Of a DNA stretch of 14,745 bases, positions 6,221-13,839 are shown piece after piece. A program made the position numbers and the translations under genes. Each line of letters begins with the position of its first letter. Within the stretch, counting starts at the first letter, position 1. This DNA is from Pyrinomonadaceae bacterium (lineage in GTDB: Bacteria; Acidobacteriota; Blastocatellia; Pyrinomonadales; Pyrinomonadaceae), in assembly GCA_025937955.1 (NCBI GenBank), contig JAICQI010000043.1, positions 1-14,745 of the forward strand. Direction: 5' to 3'. Under the pieces are notes generated by a model. That model did no database searches, had not been told where the DNA came from, and worked only from the letters and a program-made list of their open reading frames with translations.

Positions 6221-7909
6221 TTGGCTGCACGAGCTGACGTTATCATCACCGCCGGGTTGAGACCCGAGCTCTTCGCCGGTCGCGGTGTCTTATCCAATAG
6301 CAGGACTCTCGTATTCGCTGCCCTCGTCGTTTTGATCCTCGCTGGGTTTGGTTTCCGTGCGACGGGCTTGAGTTCCGAAGGTCTGAGCGAAGACGAACTC
6401 AACAAGCTCAACGCGGTCGCCGACTATCGCGCGAATGGTCTAACCGGCGCGAACGGCGAGCATCCGATGCTGATGAAGTCGCTTCAGGCCGCCACCATCA
6501 TCATTGCCGAGAAATGGAACAACAGTTCGTTTGTTGCTTCACGACCGGGTTCTCGCATCGCTCCCGAAACTGCGTTGCGATTGCCGGGCGCAATTTTTGG
6601 CGCGTTGAGCACGCTGCTTATCTTCCTGATTGTTTCTGAATTGTTTGGCGTCGAAGTGGCGCTGATCGCGTCAGCGTTGTGGGCCTTCGACCCGACCGCC
6701 ATCGGCTTTAGCCGCGTTGCAAAGGAAGACACGTTTCTGCTGTTCTTCTTCCTGCTGGCGAATGTGTTCTGGTTGCGCGGGCAGCGCGTCGCCGAAAGCA
6801 CCGACCAGAATCCGAATAAATACTACTGGGCCACCGCCGCTTCGTATGGTGCGATGGTGGCGTCGAAGTATGTGCCGCATCTTTTCGCGATCAGCATTTG
6901 TTACTACTGGATGTTTCAGCAGCTGCCGGAGACTCGCTGGCGCCTGGGGAAGAAACGGCTGCTGGTGTTCTTCGCGATTATGGGGCTGGTGTTTCTGATC
7001 CTGAGCCCGACAATTCTGCTTCCGGAGACGTGGCAGCAAATGGGTTTGTTTGCCGGCGGCAAGCGTATCAGTCACGACGGTTACGAGTTCATGAACCAAC
7101 TTTACCCACAGCGCTTGGGCGATTGGCTGCGTGGCATACCCGTTTACTTCTACTTCGTCTTCACCGCGGTCAAGCTTCCGTTGTTGACTGTGCTTGGATT
7201 TCTGGCGGGGCTGGTTTTGCTGTTTCGACGCCGGCTCGGTGATGGACGTTATTTCATTTTGTTCTGGTTCATGTTGTGGGTGGTGACCTTCTGCTTTTCG
7301 GGTGGGAAGTTCACGCGTTACTACACGACCGTATTACCCGCGGTGCTGATCACCAGTGCGCTGGGAATTCAATGGGCCGGGCGTTGGTTGGCAAGTCGAA
7401 TCGCCGGTTTCAATTACGCACCCGCAGCGTTGGCGGTAATCGTCATTGCCGGTTCAGTCATTAGTGCGGTTCAGGCCGCGCCACATTTTCGTCTCTTTAC
7501 AAACTCTATTGGAGGCGGCACACAGTGGGCCGGTTATTACTTCCCGCACGATGAATTCTACGATGCGAGCATGCGTGACCTAATCACTGAAATCGCCGCT
7601 AGAGCGCGCCCCGGCGCACGTGTCGCCAGCGAGAGTCCCTCGTTGGCAGGCTACTATGCGGAACGTGCCCAACGCCCGGATCTCGTCTGCATATCATTGT
7701 CCGATCCGGAAGCCTTGAAGCCCCTCGAGGTGGGCGACTTCGTAATCATCGCGCGCGGTCGTCGTTACTTCAGCAACGACGCCATCATCACCGCCCTTAA
7801 CGATCGCGCCACACCCATCGTCGAATTGAAACTCGACGCTGTACCTTCAGCGAAAGTTTACCAATTAGATCCAAGCTCACTCTCGATAGTCACCCAGTCA
7901 AAAAATTAG
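6221..7909 (+). CDS. GT39/ArnT-like polytopic glycosyltransferase
   Basis: This is a membrane enzyme of the protein O-mannosyltransferase/ArnT superfamily, which transfers a sugar from a polyprenyl-phosphate donor on the outer face of the inner membrane. Counting from the TTG at 6221 there are 562 residues. A first membrane helix (29-48) is followed by the acidic loop SEDELN (56-61), the place where the family carries its catalytic DE-type residues, then EHPMLMK (80-86), resembling the family's HPPLGK motif. A chain of hydrophobic segments follows, including the FSRVAKEDTFLLFFF and GGKFTRYYTTVLPAV regions. A soluble tail of about 130 residues closes the protein (SLAGYYAERAQRPDLV onward). The TTG at 6221 is chosen because AGAGGAAG at 6206-6213 is ideally spaced; an upstream TTG at 6194 would add nine residues without a site. 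Acceptor and sugar are unknown. Confidence 0.78.
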   Translation: MAARADVIITAGLRPELFAGRGVLSNSRTLVFAALVVLILAGFGFRATGLSSEGLSEDELNKLNAVADYRANGLTGANGEHPMLMKSLQAATIIIAEKWNNSSFVASRPGSRIAPETALRLPGAIFGALSTLLIFLIVSELFGVEVALIASALWAFDPTAIGFSRVAKEDTFLLFFFLLANVFWLRGQRVAESTDQNPNKYYWATAASYGAMVASKYVPHLFAISICYYWMFQQLPETRWRLGKKRLLVFFAIMGLVFLILSPTILLPETWQQMGLFAGGKRISHDGYEFMNQLYPQRLGDWLRGIPVYFYFVFTAVKLPLLTVLGFLAGLVLLFRRRLGDGRYFILFWFMLWVVTFCFSGGKFTRYYTTVLPAVLITSALGIQWAGRWLASRIAGFNYAPAALAVIVIAGSVISAVQAAPHFRLFTNSIGGGTQWAGYYFPHDEFYDASMRDLITEIAARARPGARVASESPSLAGYYAERAQRPDLVCISLSDPEALKPLEVGDFVIIARGRRYFSNDAIITALNDRATPIVELKLDAVPSAKVYQLDPSSLSIVTQSKN

Positions 7910-7982
7910 CCACAAAAAAGCACAAAAGGCACAAAAGAGCTTTCTGAATACATTTTGTGCTTTTTGTGCCTTTTGTGGCTTA
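7906..7982. repeat. Inverted repeat of GCACAAAA units, probable bidirectional terminator
   Basis: The left arm (7906-7936) reads TTAGCCACAAAA followed by GCACAAAA and GGCACAAAA units. The right arm (7953-7982) is its near-inverse, ending TTTTGTGGCTTA, with a 16-base loop. It fills the gap between the convergent glycosyltransferase and glycoside hydrolase genes. The TAG stop of the first (7907-7909) and the TAA stop of the second (7982-7980) both lie inside its arms. The long A/T-rich stem with T runs is consistent with transcription termination in both directions (inference). Confidence 0.72.
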
Positions 7983-9779
7983 GTGTCTTAACTCAACTTC
8001 AACCGGCTTCGCGTCTTTTGAGTCGTAGCCTTCGGGCCAGTTTGAGATGTTTACGCCGTAGAGCCAGTCCGATTGTGGGGTGACGGCGAAGCGGATCTTC
8101 AAGGGTAAGCCGCGCATGGCGCGGAGGCGGAGGAACAGTCCTGTCAGACGCCACTCCTGAATCAGTGGCTGCCCTTCGGACTCAACCGGAATCAAACGCG
8201 AGCCACCATTCCAACCATTGACGAAAAGCGTCACGCGCGTCTTAACAAAACCAGTTGGAGCGTCGATTGGTAAAACCGGCTGAACGTGCGCGCGAACGAT
8301 GATCTCACTCACCTTCCGGCGATCCTCGCGCTCGGGCACGGTGTATTCGACATAACCCGATCCGGATCCCCAAATATAACCCGCGCCTTCACCAATCTTC
8401 TCGAAGCGCTCAGCGCTCGCCGTCTGTGGCCTGAACTGATAAAGAATCGACTTGTCGTCCCTGACAGTCATTTGCGGCAATCCTGCGTCGTCTCCGGCAG
8501 GACGAGACCACGCAAACTGCCGCGGTACAAAATGCTCTTCGCTGTCGAGCACGTGCTGCGGCAGTTCGGCTGTTTGCAGTGCCTCAAACATTTGCGACGC
8601 ACGCGCGATCTCGGTCAATAAGTTTTGGTCGCGAGGTGTCGAATAAGTTACACCGTAACCTCTGCGAGCGTCGGGCGTGAGAATCCAAAGCATCGCGCCG
8701 GCGGCACCCGCTCGCGCGTTGCCGTCAAAAAATGCTTTGTACCACTCGACCTGCGAAGCACCGTTGTAACCTTCCACTCCCATCCCAAACTCGCCAAACA
8801 CGAGCGGCTTTTTGATCGCGAACGCCGCAGCAGCGCGATTTTCGATGAACTCCTTCAATGCTGTGGGCGAATCGACAAAACTGTCGTGATCGTCGCGCGG
8901 ATAACTATGCACGTCACAATAATCGATCGTCGGGATCGCATGGTCGGCGAGCCATTCGCGACGTTCAGACGACGAACGATAACCCCAGGCGCCGGGCGTG
9001 ATCATGTGATTTGGATCCAGCGATTTCAGGTAAGCACTCATCTCGGCGAACCAGGCACGCCGTTCAGCCCAACGTCCCGTGATCACCTGTGCTTCATTCA
9101 TCAACTCCCAACCGAAGATAGTTGGATCGTCACGATAAAGAACGCCGGTGATCGTATTTCTTCGCGTGGCGAGTTTTTCGAGATGCTCGCGAAAGAGGCG
9201 ACGCGTTTCCGGGTTTGAGTAAAAGAGGATCGCCTTTTCGTTATTGATGCCGAAAGGGTAACTGTCGTCCGCAGCATCGTTGATGCCGACCCAGCGCAAG
9301 TACTGCGTCACGCCGCCTGTGTCGCGCCACCAGTTAGTCAAACACAGTTGCACGTAGATGTCGTTCTTGGCCGCTTCGGCGATCACTTTGTCGAGATGCA
9401 CGAAAGCGTCTTCGTTCCACTGTCCGGGCGCCGGTCTAAAGGAGTGATGCCGCGGCCAGTCGTCAAAGTCCTTCATCGGCCTGACGTCATTCGGTCCGCC
9501 TTCACCAAACGCCCAAACACGCACGACTTTGATTCCCGCTTGCGCTGCCTGCCGTAGCGTCTCGGGCATGCTCGAGCGATCTTCGTCGCGATACATGAGT
9601 GCCACATTCGCGCCGACAAATCGGAAGGGCTTCTGTCCGACAAAGAAGCGCCCACCGCGTTGCCGCACGAATTGGTCGTTGGCACTGTTGGTAGCAACGT
9701 TTGGCGACGCAACTAGAAAGAGAAAGGCCGCGCTTCCAACGACGATCAGCGCGGCGAACATAAACAGTTTCCTTTTCAT
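7980..9779 (-). CDS. Secreted or membrane-anchored GH5-type glycoside hydrolase (mannanase/cellulase-like)
   Basis: This 599-residue enzyme is predicted to act outside the cytoplasmic membrane on a beta-linked polysaccharide such as mannan or cellulose. A basic start and hydrophobic segment (about 4-27) form a signal peptide or anchor. A (beta/alpha)8 catalytic domain spans about 35-400. The GH5/clan GH-A pair is visible: acid/base Glu in GWELMNEAQ (Glu229 from the ATG) and nucleophile Glu in VFGEFGM (Glu330). VRVWAFGEGG near 87-96 and the DVHSYP segment near 289-294 support endo-mannanase-like GH5 members. Residues after about 420 form a beta-rich accessory domain (IWGSGSGYVEYTVPE, RVTLFVNGWNGG) that could bind carbohydrate. 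The ATG at 9779 follows two in-frame TTG codons and gives MKRKLFMFAALIVV. A 12-base gap separates it from the upstream small membrane gene, so the pair is probably cotranscribed. No Shine-Dalgarno site is evident. Confidence 0.83.
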   Translation of the reverse strand: MKRKLFMFAALIVVGSAAFLFLVASPNVATNSANDQFVRQRGGRFFVGQKPFRFVGANVALMYRDEDRSSMPETLRQAAQAGIKVVRVWAFGEGGPNDVRPMKDFDDWPRHHSFRPAPGQWNEDAFVHLDKVIAEAAKNDIYVQLCLTNWWRDTGGVTQYLRWVGINDAADDSYPFGINNEKAILFYSNPETRRLFREHLEKLATRRNTITGVLYRDDPTIFGWELMNEAQVITGRWAERRAWFAEMSAYLKSLDPNHMITPGAWGYRSSSERREWLADHAIPTIDYCDVHSYPRDDHDSFVDSPTALKEFIENRAAAAFAIKKPLVFGEFGMGVEGYNGASQVEWYKAFFDGNARAGAAGAMLWILTPDARRGYGVTYSTPRDQNLLTEIARASQMFEALQTAELPQHVLDSEEHFVPRQFAWSRPAGDDAGLPQMTVRDDKSILYQFRPQTASAERFEKIGEGAGYIWGSGSGYVEYTVPEREDRRKVSEIIVRAHVQPVLPIDAPTGFVKTRVTLFVNGWNGGSRLIPVESEGQPLIQEWRLTGLFLRLRAMRGLPLKIRFAVTPQSDWLYGVNISNWPEGYDSKDAKPVEVELRH

Positions 9780-9791
9780 CAACAAAATAAT

Positions 9792-10154
9792 CTATCTGGG
9801 ATTCGTCATCCTGAAAAAACCCATGATCGCACAAACAGCACCCAGGACAACAAACAGGTTAAAAAATGCGCCGACTCCGAGCGCCATGGTGAGATCAACT
9901 GAGTTTTGACTCATTCCCAGAAAGACAAACACGCCGAAGAGCAAAAAGTGAAGGTGATAAATGATCAGGCACACCGCCGCGTACGAGAACCAGCGAGCCG
10001 ACGGTCCGAAGGCCGGCGACCTGGCGAAACCGAGTACGGCGGCGATCAACCAGGCAACGCCTCCGGCAATCAACAACAGCAGGGTAACCAGGAAAAAGAA
10101 GTTCGGCTGCGTGGCTCGAAGCTGTTGTAGTAGCACAATGAGGAGTGGAAACAT
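9792..10154 (-). CDS. Small polytopic membrane protein (120 aa), unrecognised
   Basis: No family is recognised. Hydrophobic stretches at about 19-43, 56-80 and 90-114 imply three membrane helices, with a shorter hydrophobic N-terminus (1-11). The loop between helices one and two holds RSPAFGPSARW, and the tail is basic (MTNPR), which favours a cytoplasmic C-terminus. The ATG (10154-10152) is preceded by AAAGGAGA, but with about 12-13 bases of spacing, longer than usual. Its stop lies 12 bases before the glycoside hydrolase start, consistent with one transcript. Any functional link to polysaccharide degradation rests only on that position. Confidence 0.65.
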   Translation of the reverse strand: MFPLLIVLLQQLRATQPNFFFLVTLLLLIAGGVAWLIAAVLGFARSPAFGPSARWFSYAAVCLIIYHLHFLLFGVFVFLGMSQNSVDLTMALGVGAFFNLFVVLGAVCAIMGFFRMTNPR

Positions 10155-10315
10155 TTCTGTCGCGTCTCTCCTTTACTTTACAAAAACGAGCGCCGTCTGC
10201 GCACGTAAAGCCGCTTTGGGTTGTGCACAAACGGCGTCCAATTGGGGTCGGGGTAGCAGGCGCACGTTTATCCGGCGGCGCACAGTCGAAGTTGGCCGCC
10301 AGAAAAAGCCGCGCG

Positions 10316-10534
10316 CTATTGAGTTATATGTATCTCTTCCTCTTTGTTTACGTGGCCCAGGAAATATATCAGACCACAAACAAAGGCTACTACAGCCAGG
10401 CCTAGCGCTATCCATCCCGACGCTTGCCCTCCGGCAGGATCCGGGAAAGTCACAAACTTGTAGAAATAATAGATCGCGCCGATGGCGGCTATAATACCCA
10501 CCACAATCGCGAGAATATCCTTCAGGCTTTTCAT
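10316..10534 (-). CDS. Small two-helix membrane protein (72 aa), unrecognised
   Basis: This short protein has two membrane segments (about 7-29 and 40-60) joined by a short PDPAGGQASG loop and a charged tail HVNKEEEIHITQ. The basic MKSLK start and the acidic tail suit a hairpin in the inner membrane. A GCGGAGG ribosome binding site lies seven bases before the ATG, which strongly supports translation. A promoter-like pair lies about 70 bases upstream. It is 161 bases from the next minus-strand gene, with no strong terminator visible between them. Function is unknown. Confidence 0.68.
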   Translation of the reverse strand: MKSLKDILAIVVGIIAAIGAIYYFYKFVTFPDPAGGQASGWIALGLAVVAFVCGLIYFLGHVNKEEEIHITQ

Positions 10535-10604
10535 TTTGAACCTCCGCCCAATGATTAATATGAAGGTTAAGGAAAAAGCCGAAACTGTTGCTATTTATGG
10601 CTGC

Positions 10605-10633
10605 ATGTTAACGCCGGGGATGAGGGAATGCAA
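10605..10633 (-). promoter_or_regulatory. Candidate sigma70-type promoter for the 72-aa membrane protein
   Basis: On the minus strand TTGCAT (10633-10628) and TAACAT (10610-10605) are separated by exactly 17 bases. The predicted start near 10598 would leave a leader of roughly 60 bases before the ATG at 10534. The rest of the 265-base gap 10535-10799 shows no convincing gene; its only ORF (10803-10591) looks random in composition. The match is to the general consensus only. Confidence 0.3.
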
Positions 10634-10799
10634 GTCAGATGTTTACTGAGGGAGGCTCGGCACGGCAGTGCGGTGAGATACTTCGTGCGACAAGCCCTCC
10701 GGATCCTGATAAGGTAGTTTGCTGCGGTAAAGTCGCAAGTTTCATCTTTGTCCCGCGCGTTTAGTTTATGATGAAGGCTCTTCCGACATCCATCAACTT

Positions 10800-11948
10800 T
10801 CATTTCTTGTTTGCTGCGAGCACTGAACGTGAGACTGCGAGTATGGCAGTAACTCGCGGCGCCTCAGCCTGAAAACCACGCGCCAACTCAATCGCGCCAT
10901 AATAATCGTCCGCGGCGACCAATTCGAAGATTCCAGCGACATCGAACTCCGGAACAGGCTGATCCTGGATAGAGGCGAGTCCCCGCCCGCGGAACGAAAT
11001 CTTTAGCTGACCATCTTCGCCCGTAAACCCGTCAACCGCGTTTGCTGCTCGTATAGCCTCCGCAACTACTTGCAGGGCGCGAGAACTATCCGGCGTCATG
11101 AGGCCATTGGCAACCGCTATTAACGCACGCGGCCTGTCGGGATCCGATCCATCGATCCGGCGGGCTTCGGCTAAGGCCTCTTCGAGTAAACTCAGGGCTT
11201 TGCCCCGGTTGTCTTTCAAGATCAATTTGGCTGCTTGCGTCAGCACCCAAACTCTAAGAATGTGGGTCAACTCGGCTGTGCGCGCGAGTTCCAAAGCCCG
11301 AGTTGCGTCGTTTTTAGTAATGCTCTTTATGACCAGGGAGGCATCAATAAAAGCTCGCACACTTTTACGCAATTCACTCTCGTCAATCTTATCCGCGAAA
11401 TCCCGCGCTCGCGTTTCACCCTTTTCGGCAATCATCAAGGCTAGCTGAACATAGAAATCGTCGCGCTCTGCCGATGTGCGGGCGTGATCAATCTGATCCA
11501 GCAGTGCCTGCTCTCTTTCTTTTCTTCCATCATCTTGTGTAATGCCTATCTGAGTCTTTTTGACGTCTTTCTCCCGCACCGTTTCCGCGACGATGGCGCC
11601 CAGCGCCTCGAATTGAGCTCGAATCGCATCGGTTGTTTCCTTTGTCGCGTAACGATCAAATAAAGGCAGGAGCCGCTTGATCAGAAGATATTTGCCGTCA
11701 ACCCCGGCCGTGCTGACGTCCTGATCGGGTTGCGGCATAGGTCGTATCAGAATCTGTGTGGCCGTGTGGAAGAAACGTGCTCGCAATTCCGAAGAGTCTA
11801 CAGGGGCAGTGACTGTTGCCGTTTGAATAATCATCTGAGCACCCTGCGGGTTAAAGACCACAATCAAATGCGGCGTGAACAAATACGACGACAATAATGA
11901 CACTGTGTTCGCATCCGACTGCGGATTGACAGGGGCGTTTGCAAGCAT
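10800..11948 (-). CDS. C-terminal fragment of a secreted helical-repeat protein, downstream of an amber codon
   Basis: This ORF of 382 residues continues in the same frame from the gene ending at 11955; only TAG-GCA-GCC separates that gene's last sense codon from this ATG (11948-11946). It has no signal peptide of its own. It opens MLANAPVNPQSDANTVSLLSSYLF and is then mostly amphipathic helices of TPR/HEAT-like character, for example ALELARTAELTHILRVWVLTQAAKLIL (219-245) and GAIELARGFQAEAPRVTAILAVSR (351-374). The pattern is of an alpha-solenoid scaffold, not an enzyme. Without readthrough it could be made only by reinitiation and would stay in the cytoplasm. It may therefore be a pseudogene fragment. 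Confidence 0.6.
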   Translation of the reverse strand: MLANAPVNPQSDANTVSLLSSYLFTPHLIVVFNPQGAQMIIQTATVTAPVDSSELRARFFHTATQILIRPMPQPDQDVSTAGVDGKYLLIKRLLPLFDRYATKETTDAIRAQFEALGAIVAETVREKDVKKTQIGITQDDGRKEREQALLDQIDHARTSAERDDFYVQLALMIAEKGETRARDFADKIDESELRKSVRAFIDASLVIKSITKNDATRALELARTAELTHILRVWVLTQAAKLILKDNRGKALSLLEEALAEARRIDGSDPDRPRALIAVANGLMTPDSSRALQVVAEAIRAANAVDGFTGEDGQLKISFRGRGLASIQDQPVPEFDVAGIFELVAADDYYGAIELARGFQAEAPRVTAILAVSRSVLAANKK

Positions 11949-11954
11949 GGCTGC

Positions 11955-11957
11955 CTA
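11955..11957 (-). other. In-frame TAG interrupting a 616-codon gene
   Basis: The minus strand reads GAG GCC GAT CGG CGC TAG GCA GCC ATG CTT without any frame change. Codon 232 counted from the start at 12650 is the amber, and the open frame continues to the TGA at 10802-10800. A tyrosine codon (TAT or TAC) would differ by one base. Possible explanations are a recent nonsense mutation, a sequencing or assembly error, programmed readthrough, or reinitiation at the ATG six bases on. Confidence 0.9.
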
Positions 11958-12650
11958 GCGCCGATCGGCCTCGGATGCGTTTCGTTCTCGTAGGACCGTA
12001 AGGAACTCTATAGCGCCCGCGCTCGGAGTTGCGAGGGCAGGCTCTGCGATTTGTACGGCACGTTGAAGGTCGCCTTCTTTCAATAACTTCGATGCAAGTT
12101 CCAGCCTCTGCAGCGTAGCTTCTGACATTCCCCAGGATCTTAGGATCGAATTCCGCGCTGGATCCGTCGTGCCCGTTTTTTCCTCGTCCCTGAGTTTTTC
12201 TAAAAGCTCGTCGGCCAGCACCCGGTCACGCCGAGCGATAAATCGCAGGACTTCTTCACGGATCTGGTAGGCGCTCGCCGGTGCGTGGGTTTTCTGGCGC
12301 GTTGGCGATCGCGAGCGCTGTAAGTTGTCATGATCGGCCGATTCGGCCGAATCCCATGCCCTGCGAAAAAGCCGTTTCGCCTGTTCGGTATCAAAAGCCC
12401 AGAGCGCATCTGCGACTCGAGCCTGCGAGCGTGAGCGCAACGTGAGATCGCGGAATTGGCTCACATCGGCAATCAACGAATTTAAGGTGGAAAGCGCTAA
12501 TGTGCGGCGTTCCTTTTCAGGGTCGGCAACGGCCGTAGCCTGGTTTGCAGGTGGCTTTTTAGTTGGAGGTTTTTCAGGCGCTGTTGATTGCGCGTTGACT
12601 GAGTAGGAAACAGTCAAAAACAGGATTAGAAGGTTGCAAATGCTTTTCAT
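11955..12650 (-). CDS. N-terminal part of a secreted helical-repeat protein (ends at in-frame amber)
   Basis: A 231-residue product with a signal peptide (MKSICNLLILFLTVSYSVNAQ, likely cleavage near 20) and a Pro/Lys linker (24-36), then helical segments. Key segments are RSQARVADALWAFDTEQAKRLFRRAW (74-99), REEVLRFIARRDRVLADELLEKL (131-153) and LASKLLKEGDLQRAVQIAEPAL (185-206). They resemble secreted helical-repeat proteins common in Acidobacteriota, recalled from experience rather than searched, which continue for several hundred residues after this point. The next ORF supplies that continuation in frame. The start ATG (12650-12648) has no clear ribosome binding site. The domain is exported, so the missing C-terminal half would matter for function. 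Confidence 0.68.
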   Translation of the reverse strand: MKSICNLLILFLTVSYSVNAQSTAPEKPPTKKPPANQATAVADPEKERRTLALSTLNSLIADVSQFRDLTLRSRSQARVADALWAFDTEQAKRLFRRAWDSAESADHDNLQRSRSPTRQKTHAPASAYQIREEVLRFIARRDRVLADELLEKLRDEEKTGTTDPARNSILRSWGMSEATLQRLELASKLLKEGDLQRAVQIAEPALATPSAGAIEFLTVLRERNASEADRR

Positions 12651-12822
12651 CGTGATCGCTTAGAAACAGATCGCCACTGAGCAGTTTAGACAGCATCAAC
12701 TGCAATTTGTTCCTAAGCTTAGCAGCGCTGCAAGGCTGGAAAAAAGCCGGACAAAATGTTGAAGCCAAAATGGGTGGGAACCTCGTGTGCAAGCCGTTGA
12801 TTCACTATTCGCACCGGAAGCC
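12651..12822. other. Gap with no supported feature
   Basis: This stretch separates the helical-repeat gene from the small ORF of the RHS-linked group. Overlapping ORFs through it on the minus strand have no signal, domain or ribosome binding site and look like chance. No convincing terminator hairpin was seen. Confidence 0.5.
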
Positions 12823-13077
12823 TTATGTCTCCAAAGGAAGCCTGTTGACTTTCTTCCAACCAACATTTTCCGGGATCCTAACGATGAGATTTCCAGGCTT
12901 CTTTCCCTCCCGCAGATCGAAATCAAGCCTTGATTCGAATGCAGCAAAACCCGCTGACTCAACAAATATCACCCCGTACACCATATTCCGCGGCGGTTTC
13001 CTTTGATTTCTGGTTTCAGGATCGTTTTGTATAGGAAACTCCGCGACCAAAATGATAATTGATGCTAATAGAGTCAT
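12823..13077 (-). CDS. Small ORF coupled to the STN-like gene (84 aa), unrecognised
   Basis: Its ATG overlaps the stop of the upstream STN-like gene (ATGA at 13077-13074), the main evidence that it is translated. The first 14 residues are hydrophobic (MTLLASIIILVAEF) and could be a short export signal or membrane anchor. The remainder is charged and polar, with a beta-like end (GNLIVRIPENVGW). No basic residue precedes the hydrophobic stretch, which weakens the signal-peptide reading. No family is recognised. It might be a partner of the STN-like protein or a remnant of a longer gene. Confidence 0.48.
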   Translation of the reverse strand: MTLLASIIILVAEFPIQNDPETRNQRKPPRNMVYGVIFVESAGFAAFESRLDFDLREGKKPGNLIVRIPENVGWKKVNRLPLET

Positions 13078-13814
13078 TTGAAAGTCCAGAGTAGGGATGC
13101 TTGGTTCGTAGAGAACTCTTCATGTCGTGCATTAATCCAGATAACAAACGTCTGATCATGACTATGCTTTTTAATAAGCCAGATCTTAGCGATTGGGCTC
13201 TCCTTTATCACCTTGTTGAGTATTGTCTTCACCGTCATGTCTGAGACATCAAGCTTAAAGTGGCGTCCAAGTTGAGGGAAATACCCACCGCTAAAGTTCA
13301 GCCCACTGCGACTAATCCCATGAGTTTTCAAGACTTTTTGGACTTCGATAGTGTCGGTCAAAGAATCCACGAGTGCCCAACAACCGGTGTTCTCCTTTAC
13401 CGAGAACTTGCTGATTTGGACCTTTAACAGCTCATGCAGGACAGAATCGCGAAAGTTAGATTTTGGGAAAATATTGACAGCGCCATCCTTGATTTCCCAA
13501 GTGTATTGGTTATGCTGCCTGACGAATTGGTTTAGTAAGTCTGTGAGAGGTCCCTTCTTGAGATCAAGAGTATAAGTCGTGAACTCGTCATCATGTGGCG
13601 CCATTTCCAAACCAATGGGAATATTGTAAGAGAGAGAAAGAGCAGTAAGTAATGCCTCGATGCCCTGTCTTTCAATCTGCACGTTTTCGAGTTGCCTACT
13701 TGCTAAATTTCCATCCTTGTTTGCGACGGCGGATTCTTGCGCATAGATGAAGCTCGTAGCTCCAAAGATAATGACAAGTACATAAACGGCAAAACGCAGC
13801 TTCATGTTGAGCAT
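13074..13814 (-). CDS. Secreted STN-like protein (two short secretin/TonB-N-like repeats)
   Basis: This 246-residue protein starts at the ATG at 13814, preceded by AGAGGT with seven-base spacing; an upstream in-frame TTG at 13838 lacks a site. A signal peptide (1-26, ending FIYAQ) implies export. Residues 47-117 resemble the STN domain of secretins and TonB-linked receptors: a helix EALLTALSLSYNIPIGLE, a strand FTTYTLDLKKGPLTDLLNQF, then YTWEIKDGAVNIFP. A second weaker copy covers about 186-228 (FKLDVSDMTVKTILNKVI, then KIWLIKKH and TFVIWIN). No secretin pore or TonB barrel follows, so it is a free-standing periplasmic protein. It starts 25 bases after the RHS gene stop and overlaps the next ORF, so the three probably form one transcript. 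Confidence 0.66.
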   Translation of the reverse strand: MLNMKLRFAVYVLVIIFGATSFIYAQESAVANKDGNLASRQLENVQIERQGIEALLTALSLSYNIPIGLEMAPHDDEFTTYTLDLKKGPLTDLLNQFVRQHNQYTWEIKDGAVNIFPKSNFRDSVLHELLKVQISKFSVKENTGCWALVDSLTDTIEVQKVLKTHGISRSGLNFSGGYFPQLGRHFKLDVSDMTVKTILNKVIKESPIAKIWLIKKHSHDQTFVIWINARHEEFSTNQASLLWTFK

Positions 13815-13839
13815 TTCTTTACCTCTATGGTCACCCAAT

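Noticed and set aside
6115..7982. CRISPR-like arrays
   Set aside because: The periodic units are about 10 nt with no spacers and are arranged as inverted arms; no cas genes are near.
10240..10300. Terminator hairpin after the 72-residue gene (GGCGGC...GCCGCC)
   Set aside because: The stem is only six pairs with a 15-base loop and no T run follows, so it is not convincing.
10591..10803. 70-residue minus-strand ORF whose ATG overlaps the stop of the helical-repeat fragment
   Set aside because: The ATGA overlap is suggestive, but the protein is Cys/Arg/His-rich with no hydrophobic pattern or motif, no ribosome binding site was found, and a promoter-like pair for the next gene lies in it.
12696..12965. 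89-residue minus-strand ORF overlapping the 84-residue coupled ORF
   Set aside because: It is in another frame with no site or domain; the 84-residue frame has the ATGA coupling and is preferred.
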